Below, one piece after another: positions 1-8,565 of a DNA stretch of 12,642 nt (its first letter is position 1; each line of letters begins with the position of its first letter). Position numbers and translations under genes: made by a program. The stretch comes from SG8-4 sp964562575 (GTDB taxonomy: Bacteria; Planctomycetota; Phycisphaerae; Sedimentisphaerales; Anaerobacaceae). The stretch lies in the NCBI GenBank assembly GCA_964562575.1, contig CAZLTY010000141.1, positions 1-12,642 on the forward strand, given 5' to 3'. The notes below the pieces were generated by a model. It ran no database searches and was not told the origin of the DNA. It worked only from the letters and a program-made list of their open reading frames with translations.

Positions 1-351
1 GTTGGAGCTGCCTGCTGTCATCCGTCAACCTGGCAAAATCCTGTTTAAGTTGCTCGTTGGCACTGGTCAGTTCGGCAGCCTTCTTCTCGGAGGCCTCCCC
101 GGTTTGCTTGCTTTGGCGTTGGAGCTGCTTGTTGTCAGCCGTCAACCTGGCAACTTCCTGTTTGAGTTGTTTGTTGGCATTGGTCAGCTCGGCAGCTTGT
201 TTCTTGGAGGGCTGTCCGGTTTGCCTGCTTTCGCGCTGGAGCTGCTTGTTTCTAGCGATCAACGTGGCAATTTCCTTCTCGAAGCCTTCTCTGGCTTGGT
301 TGCTTTCCATTGTCTCCTGCCGGAGTTGTCTGTTGACAGCAGTCAGCTCTG
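1..351 (-). repeat. 117-bp in-frame tandem repeat encoding coiled-coil units
   Basis: Units begin at 1, 118 and 235, each with (G/C)TTGGAGCTGC-like sequence, giving an exact period of 117 bp. Units 1-117 and 118-234 match at about 98 of 117 positions by hand count. The unit at 235-351 is more diverged: its coding-strand C-terminal part keeps the repeat but its N-terminal half has drifted. The unit encodes 39 residues, which is four heptads plus one 11-residue hendecad, a length that keeps a coiled coil in register. More units probably lie beyond the left edge. Confidence 0.85.
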
Positions 352-679
352 AGATATTCCGCTCGAGGCGCGCCTCAGTTTGATCACATGTTATTATTTG
401 GTGCTGAAGCAGTCTGATTCGATCGCATTGTATTTCCAACTGTTCCGCAGCCTCCCTCGCCTTCTCTCGCCAGCCGTATTTGCCCCGAGCGTGAGCCGGA
501 CGACCCCCTATCAAATGGCCCGTTCCGGCCAATTGTGTTCGACGCTGCTTCACAATCACTAATGTCAACACAGCCGCTGACACCGCAACAACCATCAGCA
601 ATTCCCAACTTGTCCACCGCCGGTCACTCAGCAATAACCAGGACTGGTTGACTATGTCTGCCAAAGTATCCAATGCCAT
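1..679 (-). CDS. Membrane-anchored coiled-coil repeat protein (C-terminus cut by window edge)
   Basis: 226 codons are visible, reading leftwards off the window, so the C-terminus is missing. The start is ATG at 679-677, preceded by GGAGGT (696-691) 11 nt upstream and by an in-frame TAA just behind it. After a short N-terminal stretch, residues about 25-44 (WELLMVVAVSAAVLTLVIVK) form one membrane segment, followed by a basic KQRR stop-transfer. From about residue 70 to the edge the protein is charged, Gln/Leu/Lys/Glu-rich and predicted coiled coil. Residues 140-178 and 179-217 are two near-identical 39-residue units (L-x-A-x-N-K-Q-L-Q-R … A-A-E-L-T-x-A-N-x-Q-L-K-Q) and a third unit begins at 218. 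I do not recognise the family; a structural or scaffold role at the inner membrane is only inference. The coding frame is clear from the preserved repeat and codon use. It is divergent from nothing nearby: its 5' side faces the end of the addBA operon. Confidence 0.8.
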   Translation of the reverse strand, partial: MALDTLADIVNQSWLLLSDRRWTSWELLMVVAVSAAVLTLVIVKQRRTQLAGTGHLIGGRPAHARGKYGWREKAREAAEQLEIQCDRIRLLQHQIITCDQTEARLERNISELTAVNRQLRQETMESNQAREGFEKEIATLIARNKQLQRESRQTGQPSKKQAAELTNANKQLKQEVARLTADNKQLQRQSKQTGEASEKKAAELTSANEQLKQDFARLTDDSRQLQ

Positions 680-690
680 CTCGATCTTTT

Positions 691-696
691 ACCTCC
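691..696 (-). promoter_or_regulatory. Ribosome binding site of the coiled-coil gene
   Basis: On the minus strand GGAGGT stands 11 nt before the ATG at 679. This near-consensus Shine-Dalgarno site, plus an in-frame TAA between it and the ATG, fixes the start of the coiled-coil gene. Confidence 0.6.
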
Positions 697-962
697 GAAC
701 CTCAGAATAGCCCTGTGCGGGACGACGCCAAGAGCAAACAAGTGGCGCATCCGGGCAGCGCGATCGGGTCGTATCCGTACAATTTCCCTGCCTCAGACTC
801 CTCCATGAGATATGAATGCGTGCTTCACAGGCAGCAGAATCTTCTGTCTTCTGCCAAGAGTCTATATCTACCGTTCACCCACGAGTATATCGGCAGGAAA
901 GCAATCCCAGTGAAGGAAGAACTCACCTTTTCAGGCGAAACCGGCGGCCTGTGCTATATTGC

Positions 963-1065
963 ATAGTGCTCTCGATTGGAAATTCCGCTTCTTGTGCGGG
1001 TAAGTAGCTTTACAGTAACAGTTTATGATCTTATTCGCGGGAATTTACTACCCTTCAACGGTATA
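963..1065 (+). repeat. 103-bp dispersed intergenic element, copy A
   Basis: The copy begins ATAGTGC and ends GGTATA. Against copy B (minus strand 8668-8566) it aligns over all 103 positions without a gap, with 83 identities by hand count; 16 of the 20 differences are transitions. Against the visible 54 bp of copy C it matches at 44. The best-kept blocks are CTTGYGCGGGTAAGT in the middle and GAATTTACTACCCTTCAA near the 3' end. A looser GGCGAAACCGG stands upstream at 934-944, and a like motif precedes the other copies at varied distance. AAATTCC and GGAATTT within the copy can pair as a 7-bp stem. It lies 67 bp beyond the stop of the 95-residue ORF and points towards it. Confidence 0.85.
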
Positions 1066-1132
1066 TCACAGTTGGTGAAATTGTCATTATAGTATGGTCG
1101 TCATAGATCACGATGACCGATGTAACTCAACG

Positions 1133-1420
1133 TCAGGAGCTGGCTACAGGCCATAGGGTACCTGTTATCGGAAGGCGCCCAGACGTTTGCGGAATCGAGC
1201 TATCCTGGAAATCGATGCTTCCGTCCGACAACATCACAGACCTGCCTTCGTATTGCCGGTAACGCGGGTTCTTCGCATAGGGCTCAATGAGATCGGCACT
1301 CTCGTCTTCTGCCGACAACCGCGAGACGCCAGCCGTGTTCAATACGATTGCCGCGGCCGAGATCAGAAGAAGAACGCGAGACGAGAACCGATATATGTCT
1401 TGCTTTCTTGAATATGTCAT
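1133..1420 (-). CDS. Small secreted protein, probable N-terminal remnant of a larger one
   Basis: This 95-residue ORF starts 6 nt after the addA stop, so it would be the third gene of the addBA transcript. GAGG about 10 nt before the ATG, inside the end of addA, can serve as ribosome site. Residues 1-37 look like a signal peptide: basic start, hydrophobic core VLLLISAAAIVL (16-27), possible cleavage after RLSA (34-37). The mature part is only about 58 residues and contains EPYAKNPRYRQYEGRSVML (46-64). From memory, an N-P-R-Y-W-x-Y-x-G-K-P-V-L-L-L motif opens the mature part of some secreted glycosidase-like proteins, and this resembles it, with the usual Trp changed to Arg. I therefore infer a truncated remnant that stops just before element copy A. 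It may instead be a genuine small exported protein. I cannot assign a function. Confidence 0.5.
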   Translation of the reverse strand: MTYSRKQDIYRFSSRVLLLISAAAIVLNTAGVSRLSAEDESADLIEPYAKNPRYRQYEGRSVMLSDGSIDFQDSSIPQTSGRLPITGTLWPVASS

Positions 1421-1426
1421 AATCTT

Positions 1427-4400
1427 CTATACCTCTACGGCACATCCCGGTGTCAGGAAATACAGCCATCGTTTGACCGAATCGGCGCCCAGGATTGCGC
1501 ATGCCGCTTTGCCGTAAAGCTCCAACTGCCCGCGATAAAGCTCGGCACGCTCTCTTGTCTGGGCTGCATTTGTCTGATCGGTTTTGAAATCTATTACGAC
1601 CATGCCGTCTGGGGTGCGGACCAGCAGATCGATTATGCCCTGAACGATTACCGTCTCGCCGCTCGCATCGGCGGATTCACCTACGGGTAGGGCGAAAGTG
1701 AAGGGCCATTCGCGCCAGACGGCGTTTGACTCATCGAGAGCCAATCTGCCCAGCTCGCCGGAGAAAAAGGCAAGTATCGATTCTGTATCGATGTACTCGG
1801 CGACGGCGGGGGCCATCGAGTCATCGACCAGGAGTCTCTCCTTCGTTTTCTCAATCGCTTCTTCGGTCACCGGTTTGGCCAAATCAAGCTCGGAGATCAC
1901 AAGATGAGTTGCCGTACCAATCAGCCGGGCGTCGGGTTTCTCACCTATATGCTGCTTGGCTGTTGTGAGAACTCGCGGTCGGCGTTGCAGCACGCCGGAA
2001 TAATCGAACTTCATGTATTCATCGTTGCCGTGAGTCAACTGTGTCACAGAACTTTTCGCGGGCAAAAGCGGCGCGTTGCCGAAGTGATAGCGCCAGGCCA
2101 ATGACTCCTTTATCTGCGTGAGCAGTTTTGATTCGGCTTGTTTTGGACGCGGTTTCTTCGATTCTTTGCGAGCTGATTTGCCTCTCTTCAGGGCGGTGAC
2201 GAATTCGGAGAGTTCCTTCAAATCCGCCTGGCTGTGGAGTTCGAAGCTGAACAGATCATCGCCGCCGGCCCGCTCTGCCAAGTGTGTTTGCAGGCCATCG
2301 TGCAGGATCTTTCGATCGGACAGTCCACAGAGGACCCATTCCAGAGGGCTGCGGCAGGCCCCAAGCTGCCAGTCGGGGAGAGGCCCGCCACCCAGGAAAA
2401 AGCCATTGGAGACGATCTGGCGGCATTTCGACCGTTTCTGTGACGCAGTCAGGACAAGCCTGTCTCTCGCCCGAGTCGTCGCGACATAAAGAATACGCAT
2501 TTCTTCGGCCAGCGACATGGCCTCTTTTTGCTCTGCGATGACCTCGTGCGCGAGCGAGCTGAGTTTGCAGTTCGTTTCGCGGTCGATTGTCTGCAGCCCG
2601 AGCGTGTCGTCCACATCGGCGAGACAGTCCGCCTGTGAGTCTCTCTTGTTGAACGTGCTTTCCAGCTCGGCAAGGAACACAACGGGAAACTCTAGCCCTT
2701 TGCTCTTGTGCACGCTCAGAATGCGCACGGCGTTGCCCGACGAGTCCTGCGGTTCGGCAGGGGCCCAGTCTTGGCCGGCGGCCTGGAGTCTCTCGACAAA
2801 CTCAACAAAGCGCGTAAGCGAGGGTGCGGCGGCGCTGCTGGCAAAGCCCTCGAACTGGATGGCCCGGTCGTGGAGTTTGAGTAGGTTGGCCCGGCGCGCC
2901 TGACCGCTCGGCAGGGCCGAGACAAACGACAGATAGCTCGTCTGGCGATAAATCCGCCAGATCAAATCCGCCAGATTTCCCCGCCGGGCGATTGTTCGCC
3001 ATTGGTCGATTTTCTCCAGTATCTCCTTGAGCCTGGCCGAGAGGGCACTGTCGCCGCCGGCTTCGGAGTATTCGAGCACGCAATCGTGGAAGCTGCCTCG
3101 TTTGTGTCTGGTTTCGCTGTGGATTCTTATCTTTGTCAGCTTGCTGTCGTTTACCCTGAAGAACGGGCTTCTCAGCACGGCGGCCAGCTCGATGTCACGC
3201 TGCGGATTATCCAGAACCTTGAGCAGTGAGAGCATATCGCTGATCTCGGTGGCCTCGAAATAGCCCGCAGTGGCCTGGCAACTGACCGGCACGCCGGCCA
3301 GCCGCAGGACTTCGACATAATCGTTGGCCTTCTTGGCAAGGGATCGCATCAGCACGACGATGTCACGATAATCGACATCTCTCGGGCTGTCCGTCTCGGT
3401 CTCGTGTATCTGGAACTGCGGTTTGCCCGTGTCGGCCCCGACCATCTGCCTGATGCGCCTGGCGATCATTGCTGCCTGCCGCCTGCGGCCAGTGACGGGA
3501 GTTGGTTCGTCGTTCGTATCGGATGAGTCTGCCTTTTCTTCGTCGAGTATGTGGAATTCGACAATGTTCTCCTTGCTATCCGGCAGTTGGTCGGTTGCAC
3601 TGGCAAGTCCCGGTCTCAAACGCGCCGATTCGTCGTAGTCGATCTTTGTAAAAGAAGCCGTCATTATGCGCGAGAATATCGCGTTGACGAAATCGAGTAT
3701 CCCTTTGGCTGAACGGAAATTTACATTGAGATCGACACGCAAACCGCCCGAGACGTCTGCCGGATCGGGGCAGGCAAGTTTCACCTGGTCGAGGAAGATG
3801 TCAGGTTTGGCGCCGCGGAACGCGTAGATGCTTTGTTTGCCGTCACCGACTCCCAGGATGTTGCCGCCGCCGCTGAGCATCTGGAGTATCCGCTGCTGCA
3901 CCGAGTTGATGTCCTGATATTCATCGACGAATATGTGCCTGTAACGTTGTCGAAGCGCCAGCGCCGTGGCCGAAGGTGACGGTTCATCTTGCGACGAACC
4001 TCCGCCGGTAAGCAGTCTCAGAGCGTAATGCTCGAGGTCGGCGAAATCCAGGCAATTGAGCGTCCGTTTGGCCTGGGTGTAAAGCTGATCGAACTGTCTG
4101 ACAAGCTCGACGAGCACTTTCGTCTGCGACGCGACCGAATCACCGAGCCTCTCAAGATAGTCGGGATTTATCGTCGCCAGCTCAGAGAGCTCTGCGAATG
4201 CGTCGGCGGCATCTCTGGCCGTGCTCTGGATGAGTGCCGCCGTCGATTCGTCAAGATCCTTTGGCTTGCGCGTTGTGGGCTTGTGGAAGTTCCTTATCGT
4301 CTCGGCGCACTTGTCCCAGTCGCCGGCTCTCAACATCTCGATACACTGTGCGACGGGCTCGACGTGACTTTCTTGGAGCTTGCGGGCCCAGGAGCTGTCA

Positions 4401-5107
4401 CCACCTTCGGCTTCGACGAGCCTTTGGCAGTTCTCGAGTCGGCTCAGAACGCTCTGCAACCTGGCGGCGACGATCTCTTTCTGTCTTTCATTCAGTTCAG
4501 AGGCTGGCCGCCCGGCCCCTTGCAGCCATCTCTCACGCGAAATTACGCCGTCCAGGAAATCGCTGAGGTCTGCTATCTTGGTCAGGAAGCCGCCGTCAGT
4601 GCGCAGATCGCGCCGATACAGCAGTCTTTCGAGATCGGCCCGAATGTCACTCTGCTGCCAGGCGCGGTCGATTGTTCTTTCCAGGACCTCAGATTTGAGC
4701 AGTTTCTGTTCGTCGCCGTCGATTACGGTGAACGCCGGATCAAGGTCGAGTCTGTAAAAATGCTCGGTGATGAGCCTCTTGCAGAACGAATGTATCGTAC
4801 TGATATCGGCGCCCTGGAGCAGGATGATCTGGCGATGCAGATGGCTGTCTCGCCTTTCGAGGTGGGCCTGCCTCAACTGCTCTGCTATTCGCCATCGCAT
4901 CTGCTCGGCGGCCGCTTCGGTAAAAGTCAGCACCAGCAGGCACCCGACGTCGGGACATATCGACCTGTCCGACACGATCCGGGCACATCGCCGCGAAAGG
5001 ACGGCGGTCTTGCCCGTACCGGCCGAGGCGGTGACCAGAACGTCACTGCCGCGGGCGTCGATAGCCCGCTTCTGTTGCTCGGTCCATTTGACCTTCTTCT
5101 CAGCCAT
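1427..5107 (-). CDS. addA: ATP-dependent helicase/nuclease subunit A (AddA)
   Basis: AddA is the UvrD/RecB-like 3'-5' helicase and nuclease half of AddAB, which unwinds and resects double-strand breaks so RecA can load. At 1226 residues it has the length usual for the family. Helicase motifs in order: Walker A ASAGTGKT (27-34), TFTEAAAEQM (61-70), DEYQD (395-399), GDGKQSIYAFRGA (421-433), SVHKSKGLEFP (798-808) and VATTRARDR (875-883). The C-terminal RecB-type nuclease has GTATH (1064-1068, His), GIID (1157-1160) and DFKTD (1173-1177), so H1068, D1160, D1173 and K1175 are all present and both activities should be intact. I chose ATG 5107 rather than a TTG start 21 nt upstream, because it gives an 8-bp overlap with the addB end and has GGGGGC at -6. 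That overlap implies translational coupling and equal production of the two subunits. Confidence 0.95.
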   Translation of the reverse strand: MAEKKVKWTEQQKRAIDARGSDVLVTASAGTGKTAVLSRRCARIVSDRSICPDVGCLLVLTFTEAAAEQMRWRIAEQLRQAHLERRDSHLHRQIILLQGADISTIHSFCKRLITEHFYRLDLDPAFTVIDGDEQKLLKSEVLERTIDRAWQQSDIRADLERLLYRRDLRTDGGFLTKIADLSDFLDGVISRERWLQGAGRPASELNERQKEIVAARLQSVLSRLENCQRLVEAEGGDSSWARKLQESHVEPVAQCIEMLRAGDWDKCAETIRNFHKPTTRKPKDLDESTAALIQSTARDAADAFAELSELATINPDYLERLGDSVASQTKVLVELVRQFDQLYTQAKRTLNCLDFADLEHYALRLLTGGGSSQDEPSPSATALALRQRYRHIFVDEYQDINSVQQRILQMLSGGGNILGVGDGKQSIYAFRGAKPDIFLDQVKLACPDPADVSGGLRVDLNVNFRSAKGILDFVNAIFSRIMTASFTKIDYDESARLRPGLASATDQLPDSKENIVEFHILDEEKADSSDTNDEPTPVTGRRRQAAMIARRIRQMVGADTGKPQFQIHETETDSPRDVDYRDIVVLMRSLAKKANDYVEVLRLAGVPVSCQATAGYFEATEISDMLSLLKVLDNPQRDIELAAVLRSPFFRVNDSKLTKIRIHSETRHKRGSFHDCVLEYSEAGGDSALSARLKEILEKIDQWRTIARRGNLADLIWRIYRQTSYLSFVSALPSGQARRANLLKLHDRAIQFEGFASSAAAPSLTRFVEFVERLQAAGQDWAPAEPQDSSGNAVRILSVHKSKGLEFPVVFLAELESTFNKRDSQADCLADVDDTLGLQTIDRETNCKLSSLAHEVIAEQKEAMSLAEEMRILYVATTRARDRLVLTASQKRSKCRQIVSNGFFLGGGPLPDWQLGACRSPLEWVLCGLSDRKILHDGLQTHLAERAGGDDLFSFELHSQADLKELSEFVTALKRGKSARKESKKPRPKQAESKLLTQIKESLAWRYHFGNAPLLPAKSSVTQLTHGNDEYMKFDYSGVLQRRPRVLTTAKQHIGEKPDARLIGTATHLVISELDLAKPVTEEAIEKTKERLLVDDSMAPAVAEYIDTESILAFFSGELGRLALDESNAVWREWPFTFALPVGESADASGETVIVQGIIDLLVRTPDGMVVIDFKTDQTNAAQTRERAELYRGQLELYGKAACAILGADSVKRWLYFLTPGCAVEV

Positions 5108-8100
5108 CGTTTGCCCCCATCGCCTCAATGGCCTGGACCTTATTGACCGATTCCAGGAAATTGTAGTCGTTTATCTGCCAGTCGAATCGGCAGACGCTCT
5201 TGTACTTGCAGTAACCGCACGGCGAATTCTGGCTCAAACGATACGGTCTGACGTCGATTTCGCCCGAGGCAATATCACCAGCTAATTGGATTATTCTTTC
5301 TTCGGCGAATTGAAGCACCTTTTCAAAATCGACTGCTTTCAATGCTCCCCTGTTCGCGTAGCTGCCGTATGGCTGGCCATCCTTGGTGACGTAGAAATTG
5401 TAGAACCTGCTGTCTCTGGAAGCTGCGCCGTCGAGCTGCTGAACGAACCGCCCGTCGAATATGCCCTTGGCCTTGTAATCGAAGCTCTCGGTTTTCTGCG
5501 ATAGTCTGTTGAGCGTGGTCTTGGCGGGGCTCACTTCAATCGGCACGTAAAAGGCGCCTGCCACATTCCTGGCTGCGGTGCCGGCAGTGTTGCGAATCGC
5601 CAGCATATAGATCGGCAGTTGCATGTCCAGCCCGTGGTAGAACCTGGACCAGCCGAAGGAGGTGTCTTTGCGCTTATAGTCGAAGACGATTGCCGTCTCT
5701 TTGCCGTCGATGGTGGCGACGTCGAGCCGGTCGATTTTGCCCTCCAGGGTCAATATGCGATTATCTTCAAGCGAAAACTCACACTCGCCAAGCGTGTCAC
5801 GCGCATCTTTGGCCGTGCCGAATGAGATTTCCGATAGTATGGGCCTGAAGCTTCCGGCCCGCACCATCTCTGAAATCGCCAGGACGCAGTCTTCGAGGAC
5901 CTCGGCCGCGGATTCTATAACGAACTCGTTATAGCCCCGGCGACTGACGAAGTTCGATATGAAGGAATCCTCCTTTATCAGTTCTGCTATTTGCTCTCTC
6001 AAGAGGATCCTAAGCTCGTCATCTTCAACTGTGGCAAAGTTTTTGCCTTCGATGTTTAGCCGCTTGGTCAGGGTATCCAGAATGCGATGATAGAACCGGC
6101 CCAGATCCAGCGGCTCGAACTTGAATTCCTTCCGCTCTCTCAGTTGCAGAGTATATCGTGCGAAATGCTGATACGGGCAGGCCGCAAAAGTGCTCAGTCG
6201 CGTCGCCGAGCTTCTTATCCGGCGGCCGAAAAGCATTTTGACAACGCCTGCATCCAATTGTGCACTGTTGTCGTAATTAATCGCAGAAAGAACATCCGAG
6301 CCCAACTGCCCGAGCTTCTCATCCGAGCAGATGTTGTCGAGCAAGCCTTGGTAGTCACCCTTGGCTGTGACACTGTCGGCGCCCAGTGAACTGCATAGAA
6401 GATCGGCAAGCTCACTTTCGCTGCAGACCTTTTCAATATCACTGTTTTCGCCGGCGATTGTCTCTTGCCTCAGGTCTTCGAATAAAGATTCGAGATCGCC
6501 TACGAACTGAGAGCGGGGGACGGCGCCGCCTTTGTCGTCGGCTGAAGGGTATGTAACATACAAAAACTGCGAAGGGCGCGTAAACGCGATGTATGCAAGG
6601 TATTGACGCTCGGTGAGCGTCTGACTCGACGTTGGCGCCAGTTGGAAATCCGCCGATTCGGCGGCGATTCGGTCGTCGTCGGTCAATATACTGTCGGAGG
6701 AGATCGGCACGGGGAATTGTCTCTGCGTGGCGCCTATCAGAAAGACCGCTTTCAAATCCGGATGTCGGCTTCGCTCGATGGAGCCGACGAGGACCTGGTC
6801 CAGGGTGGGGGGGATCAAGGCCAGGGTAAGTTGTGAGAACGCCGAGTTGACAATGGCGAGATAGTCCTGGGCCGTCATCGTCCGGCCGGCAAAGACCTCG
6901 ACAAGCTCGTCAAATATGTCCACGAACTTATTGTAGAACTGTTGATGTTCGTCCGCGGCCGCGTGGTCGTTCGTCTCATTGGCGCGGCTGATCCAACCTG
7001 TGATCGTCTTGCCCACGTCGAGAGCATCGAGGAAAGCAAAGACGGCGCGGGTGAACTGCCCGGGGCTGACCGTTTTGCCCTGATTGCCGACAGACCAGAG
7101 CGCGTCGCGTAGTTCGAGCAGAGGCCTGATGGTCTTTTGACGGATGCGGTTTATTCGCCGCTCGTCGAACCGCCCGCTTTCGGGGGCTGCAAAATGCCAT
7201 TGCTTATCGCTCTGGAAGTCCCGGGCGGATATGCCGAATGCAAGGCAGTAATTCTCCAGCATGTCGACCTCGCCGCGTGTGGCCGCTGCGAGATCGGTTT
7301 TGAGATAGGCGAAGATGTCGGCGCCAGTTAAGCCGGAGGTTACCGCCTGCAGGGCCGACGAGACAAGCTGGACGACCGGGTGCTGGTTCAGCGGCCTTCT
7401 TCTATCGATAAAGAACGGAATGCCGCAGTCGTCGAAGTATGCTCTTATGTAATGCTGATAACTCTCGATATCCGACGCTATGACTGCGATGTCACGATAT
7501 CGGCAGTCTTTGTTCCTGACCAATTCGAGTATCTGCCTCGCGACGAATCGCACTTCCGCTCGCGCATTCGGTGCCGATATGATCCGAATGCTATCGGCCG
7601 AGTCAATCCTGGGCGCCTCAAGCTCAAATATGTTACACTCAACATGAGCAAGCGGTCGGCAGTGAGAGAATCTGAGGGTTCTTCCGAGGATTATCGGCTC
7701 GGTGAGTTTGAGCCTGCTTTGTTTGACTGTCTCTACAAGGCTGGCGTACGTTCGCTGCGTCGGATCGAACAGACTGACCGCATCGGATTTGCCGCCGACG
7801 GGGTTTGCCACGTCGATTCTCGAAGGATCCAGACACAGTGCGATCTGCGAATCGCCGGCCACCTTGAGCATTTCGGTGAGAATTGCATGCTCGGCCGCAG
7901 TGAATCCGGCGAAGCCATCGACCCAGAGCCTTGCCGCTTTGACAAGACTTGCCTGTGTCACCGCACCACAGGCCCGGGCAAGTTGAAGATCGGGATCGAT
8001 GAACCTGCCTTCAACGAACTCCAAATACTCTCTGAGGATCAGGCCGATATCGGCAAACTTCAACACAGCCAGGCTGTTGCGTTCGTCCTTCTGCAGCTCG

Positions 8101-8525
8101 CTCAGAAGTTGGTCGATGTCTTGTGGTGTCTTGGCATACTCGTGCAACTCGGCGATCGTATGCGCCATCTGCCGGGACAATCCAGGCGTGGTCGCTGACG
8201 ATTGGAAAATTCTCAGTTTGCTCTTGTTATCACCCAGAATCCTCTGGATGATCATTTGCCGGCCGGTGCGCGAAAGGACAGCTCTGGTGGTATTCTTGCC
8301 TGACAGCAGGAATTGCAGACGGTCGAATGAGAGCACATTCAATCGACTGTAGCCTGCGATCCTCGAATCGGCCAGAATCGCCCGCTCGGCCTGATAGGTA
8401 GCCTGCTCGGGAACAAGCAGGATCAACTGTCGTTGGGCGGACTCCGAGAGCGCCTTGACTATCGCCTCTATGCAATAACTTGTCTTGCCCGCACCACTTC
8501 TACCGAGAATAAAATGAACCGCCAT
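5100..8525 (-). CDS. addB: ATP-dependent helicase/nuclease subunit B (AddB)
   Basis: AddB is the partner of AddA: an inactive-helicase-like body that in known systems scans for the Chi site, plus a second nuclease domain that cuts the other strand. The protein has 1141 residues. Walker A GRSGAGKT is at 8-15. The nuclease domain shows GRFYH (809-813), GKIDR (929-933, D932) and FDYKRK (948-953, D949, K951). The four cysteines of the family iron-sulphur cluster are present: C783 in CPYQHF, and C1103, C1106 and C1112 spaced C-x2-C-x5-C, the spacing known from Bacillus subtilis AddB. It is the first gene of the operon and ends inside the start of addA. A promoter at 8692-8664 and repeat copy B lie in its leader. 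AGGGACGG before the ATG is a weak ribosome site; AGAAAC/GTTTCT (8526-8531 with 8561-8566) could fold around it. Confidence 0.95.
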   Translation of the reverse strand: MAVHFILGRSGAGKTSYCIEAIVKALSESAQRQLILLVPEQATYQAERAILADSRIAGYSRLNVLSFDRLQFLLSGKNTTRAVLSRTGRQMIIQRILGDNKSKLRIFQSSATTPGLSRQMAHTIAELHEYAKTPQDIDQLLSELQKDERNSLAVLKFADIGLILREYLEFVEGRFIDPDLQLARACGAVTQASLVKAARLWVDGFAGFTAAEHAILTEMLKVAGDSQIALCLDPSRIDVANPVGGKSDAVSLFDPTQRTYASLVETVKQSRLKLTEPIILGRTLRFSHCRPLAHVECNIFELEAPRIDSADSIRIISAPNARAEVRFVARQILELVRNKDCRYRDIAVIASDIESYQHYIRAYFDDCGIPFFIDRRRPLNQHPVVQLVSSALQAVTSGLTGADIFAYLKTDLAAATRGEVDMLENYCLAFGISARDFQSDKQWHFAAPESGRFDERRINRIRQKTIRPLLELRDALWSVGNQGKTVSPGQFTRAVFAFLDALDVGKTITGWISRANETNDHAAADEHQQFYNKFVDIFDELVEVFAGRTMTAQDYLAIVNSAFSQLTLALIPPTLDQVLVGSIERSRHPDLKAVFLIGATQRQFPVPISSDSILTDDDRIAAESADFQLAPTSSQTLTERQYLAYIAFTRPSQFLYVTYPSADDKGGAVPRSQFVGDLESLFEDLRQETIAGENSDIEKVCSESELADLLCSSLGADSVTAKGDYQGLLDNICSDEKLGQLGSDVLSAINYDNSAQLDAGVVKMLFGRRIRSSATRLSTFAACPYQHFARYTLQLRERKEFKFEPLDLGRFYHRILDTLTKRLNIEGKNFATVEDDELRILLREQIAELIKEDSFISNFVSRRGYNEFVIESAAEVLEDCVLAISEMVRAGSFRPILSEISFGTAKDARDTLGECEFSLEDNRILTLEGKIDRLDVATIDGKETAIVFDYKRKDTSFGWSRFYHGLDMQLPIYMLAIRNTAGTAARNVAGAFYVPIEVSPAKTTLNRLSQKTESFDYKAKGIFDGRFVQQLDGAASRDSRFYNFYVTKDGQPYGSYANRGALKAVDFEKVLQFAEERIIQLAGDIASGEIDVRPYRLSQNSPCGYCKYKSVCRFDWQINDYNFLESVNKVQAIEAMGANDG

Positions 8526-8565
8526 AGAAACCGTCCCTGCCTTGAGATTATTCCTTTGCCGTTTC

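Larger units (their letters stand above)
680..1132. other. Intergenic region with no convincing gene
   Basis: These 453 bp separate the start of the coiled-coil gene from the end of the addBA operon. The only clear structure is repeat element copy A (963-1065). Open frames here have no Shine-Dalgarno site or recognisable product. On the minus strand a TATAAT (1091-1086) and a TATACT (in 880-895) could be -10 boxes for the coiled-coil gene, but neither has a good -35 box at the right distance. A 5-bp hairpin (GTCAT 1100-1104 with ATGAC 1113-1117) lies after the operon end but lacks a T-run, so I do not call it a terminator. Confidence 0.6.

Noticed and set aside
715..819. A 34-codon minus-strand frame (starting MEESEAGKLYGYD) upstream of the coiled-coil gene
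   Set aside because: It is too short to judge and has no good ribosome site or known relatives; it could be a leader peptide but nothing supports that.
673..966. A 97-codon plus-strand open frame between the coiled-coil gene and the addBA operon
   Set aside because: It starts inside the coiled-coil gene and covers its ribosome site, has no ribosome site of its own, and its product has low-complexity, non-family sequence.
963..1065. CRISPR array, integron attC site or known riboswitch as explanation for the 103-bp element
   Set aside because: Copies are kilobases apart with no spacers, lack the attC core pattern beside cassette genes or an integrase, and do not show a riboswitch core I recognise.
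3989..5146. A 385-codon open frame on the plus strand, antisense to addA
   Set aside because: AddA motifs on the other strand are complete. The frame shows no recognisable protein features and is explained by codon bias of addA.
7380..8198. A 272-codon plus-strand open frame antisense to addB
   Set aside because: It lies wholly within addB, whose frame is certain; composition is that of a shadow frame.
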